Below are positions 4,839 to 7,379 of a stretch of DNA of 7,379 nucleotides, piece after piece. Position numbers and translations under genes: made by a program. The stretch covers positions 1 to 7,379 of the forward strand of contig JBFLVQ010000482.1 of assembly GCA_040758525.1 (NCBI GenBank), read 5' to 3'. The number at the start of each line of letters is the position of its first letter. Within the stretch, counting starts at the first letter, position 1. Under the pieces are notes generated by a model that was given only the letters and a program-made list of their open reading frames with translations, was not told where the DNA came from and did not search any database. This DNA comes from JBFLVQ01 sp040758525 (GTDB taxonomy: Bacteria; Acidobacteriota; Blastocatellia; Chloracidobacteriales; JADJPF01).

Positions 4839-7379
4839 ATGATGAACGTTGGATGCTGGTAAAGGAATTGTTTCATTCCGCTCTTGAGCGTGAACCAGCT
4901 CAAAGAGCAATGTTTCTTGCTCAAGCTTGCAGCCAAGATTCGTCACTAGTTGCAGAAATTGAAGCTCTCCTTAAAGCTCACGAAGAGGCTGAAGGTTTTC
5001 TTGAAACCCCTGTGCTTGAAGCCATTAGAACATCGTCTGCCGATACTATGTTGCAGACTGAGAGCAAAACGGAATCTTTGGTGGGAATCAATATTGGCCA
5101 TTACAAGATTGTTCGGGAAATAGGTTGTGGCGGAATGGGTGCCGTCTACCTAGCCGTTCGCGCTGATGACCAGTATCAGCAACAGGTTGCCATCAAGATC
5201 TTGAAACCAGGTCTGCCCCATGATTTCCTCGTGCATCGATTTCGTATTGAGAGGCAGATTCTGGCCAGCTTGGACCACCCCAATATCTTGAAACTCCTTG
5301 ATGGTGGTACCACTAAAGACGGACGTCCATATTTTGTAATGGAATATGTTGAGGGTAAACCAATTGATGAATATTGTGCTGAGAACAAACTTTCAATTGT
5401 AGCGCGGCTCAACCTTTTTCGCACGGTCTGCGCGGCGATCCATCATGCCCATCAGCGCCTTATAGTGCACCGAGATGTCAAACCAAGTAACATCCTGGTT
5501 ACTGCAGAAGGTGTCCCTAAATTGCTTGACTTCGGCATCGCGAAACTGCTTACCCCTCTGCCCCACTCTCGAGACGAAGCTCAGACCGTGGCAAAAATGC
5601 GATTGCTGACGCCCGAATATGCGAGTCCAGAGCAGATACGCGGCGAAACAATCACTACAGCCAGTGATGTTTATTCGTTAGGCGTGCTGCTTTATGAACT
5701 ACTTACCGGCCATCGCCCTTACAACCTTGATGACTGCCTACCTCACGAAGTTGAGCGGATCATCTGTGAAAAAGAGCCGGCCAAGCCGAGTGATGTAATT
5801 TGCAATATTATTGAGGAGAAAGTTGGTTCTAGAACAACCAGGCAAACTCCGGAATCAGTTAGCGGGACTAGAGCCGGCAAGCCAGAGCAACTACGCCGCC
5901 AGTTGGCTGGCGACCTTGACAATATTGTGTTAATGGCCATATGCAAGGAACCGCAATGGCGTTACAATTCTGTTGAGCAGTTCTCTGAAGATATCAATCG
6001 GTGTCTCAATAGACTGCCTGTAATAGCTAGTAAAGGCACTTTCGGTTACCGCAGCAGTAAATTCATAAAAAGAAACAAACCCGCAGTGATAGCTGCAGGA
6101 CTGGTAGTAGTAACGCTATTAGGCGGCTTAGCGGCTACCCTGTACCAGGCTGCTAATGCCAGAGCAGAGAAAGCCAACGCCGAGCGGCGTTTCAATGAGG
6201 TGCGTGAACTGGCTAACTCTTTTCTATTTGAGTTTCACGACGCAATCGAAGATCTTCCCGGCTCGACACGGGCACGGAAACTAGTTATTGACAAAGGGCT
6301 GAAGTACCTGGATAGTCTTGCCCAAGACTCAACCGTGGATCCGTTACTACAAAATGAACTGGCAGTAGCTTACCAAAAAATAGCAGAACTACAAGGAAAT
6401 CCATATAAACCAAACCTGGGCAATATACCAGGAGCCCTCGACAACTACAACAAAAGTATCACGCTTAGCAGGACTACTCTAGCAGCTAACCCGAGGAATA
6501 AAGAAGCCCGTGGCAGCCTGGCGTGTTGTTATCTTAGCATGTCTAGCCTGCTACAGCTAATTGGTGATAATGACGCTGCTCTGGAGAAGAGTTATAAATC
6601 GCTGGCCCTTAATGAAGAACTGTCTGTAGAGGATCCGACAAATATAAAAATCAAGTTCAACATCTCGATCAACCACAGTACAATTGGCGATCTGCTCAAA
6701 GAAAAAGGCGATACCACTGGAGCAATGGAGAATTATCGCAAGTCGCTAAGTATTCGCGAAACGCTCTTGACCCATGAACCGAACGACAAAGATGCTCACC
6801 GCAGTGTGTCTGTGATCTACTTGAGAATTGGCCTTCTATTACTTGATACAAATGATCTGACCGCAGCATTAGAGAATATCAACAAGTCGCTGACTATCTG
6901 CCACACTCTCTCAGAATCCAATCCGACAAACGCAACAATACAGCGTGACCTGGCTGTTATCCATGAAGTACTGGGAGACGTGTGGCTGGAAATGGATGAT
7001 AAAATTGCAGCAGAAAAAAATTACAGAAAAGCTCGAGCCATATTTGAAGAATTTTCTGTTGCTGATCCGATAAATGCTCAAGTTAGCCATGATTTGGCAA
7101 TCATCTATAAGAAGATGGGGGATGCGTTGCTTCGCGCCAATGATCACAATGGAGCATTGAAGCGTTATCACCATTCCCTGGCATTATGTGAGAAAGTGGT
7201 GTCAAAAGATTTGACGAATTCAGAAGCAAAAAAACTGTTGGCATCCATTTATGAGAAAATTGGCCTCACGCATGCAAACATGGGCAATATTACTGATGCA
7301 ATAAACAGCCATAAAAAATCGGTGGAAATCGCCCAGGCACTGATAGCATCCGAGCCAAAGGATACGAAAACCCGCCATA
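4835..7379 (+). CDS. Transmembrane Hanks-type Ser/Thr protein kinase with distal TPR array, C-terminus beyond window
   Basis: The frame is open for 848 codons to the right edge. The ATG overlaps the sigma-factor stop (ATGA), with AAGG at 4825-4828 as Shine-Dalgarno. Residues 1-89 are a helical, acidic preamble (RWMLVKELFHSALERE). The kinase domain spans about 90-391 and is complete: glycine loop G97-CGGMG, K121 in VAIK, E139 in helix C, HRD with D214 followed by KPSN, DFG at 232-234, TPEYASPE at 259-266, and D278 of the helix F region. It should therefore be active. A single membrane helix lies at 417-437. It is followed by a coiled-coil-like segment and the signature ANSFLFEFHDAIEDLPGST (460-478), typical of acidobacterial kinases. 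TPR-like repeats then run from 502 to the edge, predicted outside the cytoplasm. Substrates are not visible in sequence; the co-translated sigma factor is the obvious candidate. Confidence 0.93.
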   Translation, partial: MNDERWMLVKELFHSALEREPAQRAMFLAQACSQDSSLVAEIEALLKAHEEAEGFLETPVLEAIRTSSADTMLQTESKTESLVGINIGHYKIVREIGCGGMGAVYLAVRADDQYQQQVAIKILKPGLPHDFLVHRFRIERQILASLDHPNILKLLDGGTTKDGRPYFVMEYVEGKPIDEYCAENKLSIVARLNLFRTVCAAIHHAHQRLIVHRDVKPSNILVTAEGVPKLLDFGIAKLLTPLPHSRDEAQTVAKMRLLTPEYASPEQIRGETITTASDVYSLGVLLYELLTGHRPYNLDDCLPHEVERIICEKEPAKPSDVICNIIEEKVGSRTTRQTPESVSGTRAGKPEQLRRQLAGDLDNIVLMAICKEPQWRYNSVEQFSEDINRCLNRLPVIASKGTFGYRSSKFIKRNKPAVIAAGLVVVTLLGGLAATLYQAANARAEKANAERRFNEVRELANSFLFEFHDAIEDLPGSTRARKLVIDKGLKYLDSLAQDSTVDPLLQNELAVAYQKIAELQGNPYKPNLGNIPGALDNYNKSITLSRTTLAANPRNKEARGSLACCYLSMSSLLQLIGDNDAALEKSYKSLALNEELSVEDPTNIKIKFNISINHSTIGDLLKEKGDTTGAMENYRKSLSIRETLLTHEPNDKDAHRSVSVIYLRIGLLLLDTNDLTAALENINKSLTICHTLSESNPTNATIQRDLAVIHEVLGDVWLEMDDKIAAEKNYRKARAIFEEFSVADPINAQVSHDLAIIYKKMGDALLRANDHNGALKRYHHSLALCEKVVSKDLTNSEAKKLLASIYEKIGLTHANMGNITDAINSHKKSVEIAQALIASEPKDTKTRH
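6338..7360 (+). repeat. TPR-like repeat array with 48-residue period in the kinase C-terminus
   Basis: Seven units are visible. The first (residues 502-554) is 53 residues, carrying a 5-residue insertion around NPYKPNLGN. The other six are each exactly 48 residues (144 bp) and begin at 555, 603, 651, 699, 747 and 795. The shared pattern is a first helix (LAxxYxxxGD), a turn with Gly/Asn-Asp, a second helix (xAlxxYxKSLxI), then an extended tail ending in xDPxN. The period exceeds the canonical 34 of TPR and the 42 of kinesin-light-chain-type repeats, so the helices are longer or an extra short helix is present. At the DNA level the copies have diverged. The next unit has begun (DTKTRH) at the window edge. 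Confidence 0.85.

Overview
The window holds four protein-coding genes in two divergent pairs, separated by about 0.48 kb of non-coding DNA. No RNA gene, mobile element, CRISPR array or integrase was seen. Base composition looks AT-leaning to balanced and even across the window. The kinase carries a juxtamembrane and TPR signature that I recognise from Acidobacteriota multi-domain Ser/Thr kinases. The sigma factor belongs to the ECF type common in Acidobacteriota and Planctomycetes, and Asp-box propeller proteins of this kind are also common in those groups. An acidobacterium, perhaps of the class Blastocatellia, is therefore the best guess. This is inference from protein style, not from a marker gene.

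Left arm (positions 1-3788, minus strand): a 1025-residue secreted protein is transcribed first. It has two six-copy Asp-box arrays, probably beta-propellers, flanking an Ig-like domain. After a 44-nt gap without a terminator comes a second secreted protein, cut by the left window edge. That protein has two copies of a small beta-type domain, each with an Asp-box-like turn. Both genes have strong Shine-Dalgarno sequences and signal peptides, so they look like a two-gene operon for exported proteins.

Middle (3789-4268): a divergent promoter region with no credible gene. Its most structured part is a pair of adjacent palindromic boxes built on TTTCCGG.

Right arm (4269-7379, plus strand): an ECF sigma factor overlaps by 4 nt (ATGA) a transmembrane Hanks-type Ser/Thr kinase that runs off the right edge. 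The kinase has an intact catalytic core, one membrane helix and a distal array of exactly 48-residue TPR-like repeats, predicted to lie outside the cytoplasm.

How they may work together (inference): the kinase would sense something outside the membrane through its TPR array and phosphorylate the co-translated sigma factor. That sigma factor lacks the usual acidic motif in region 2.2. The activated sigma factor might drive the divergent operon for secreted propeller proteins, its own operon, or both. The individual families are known; the linkage to this secreted pair is the part worth testing.
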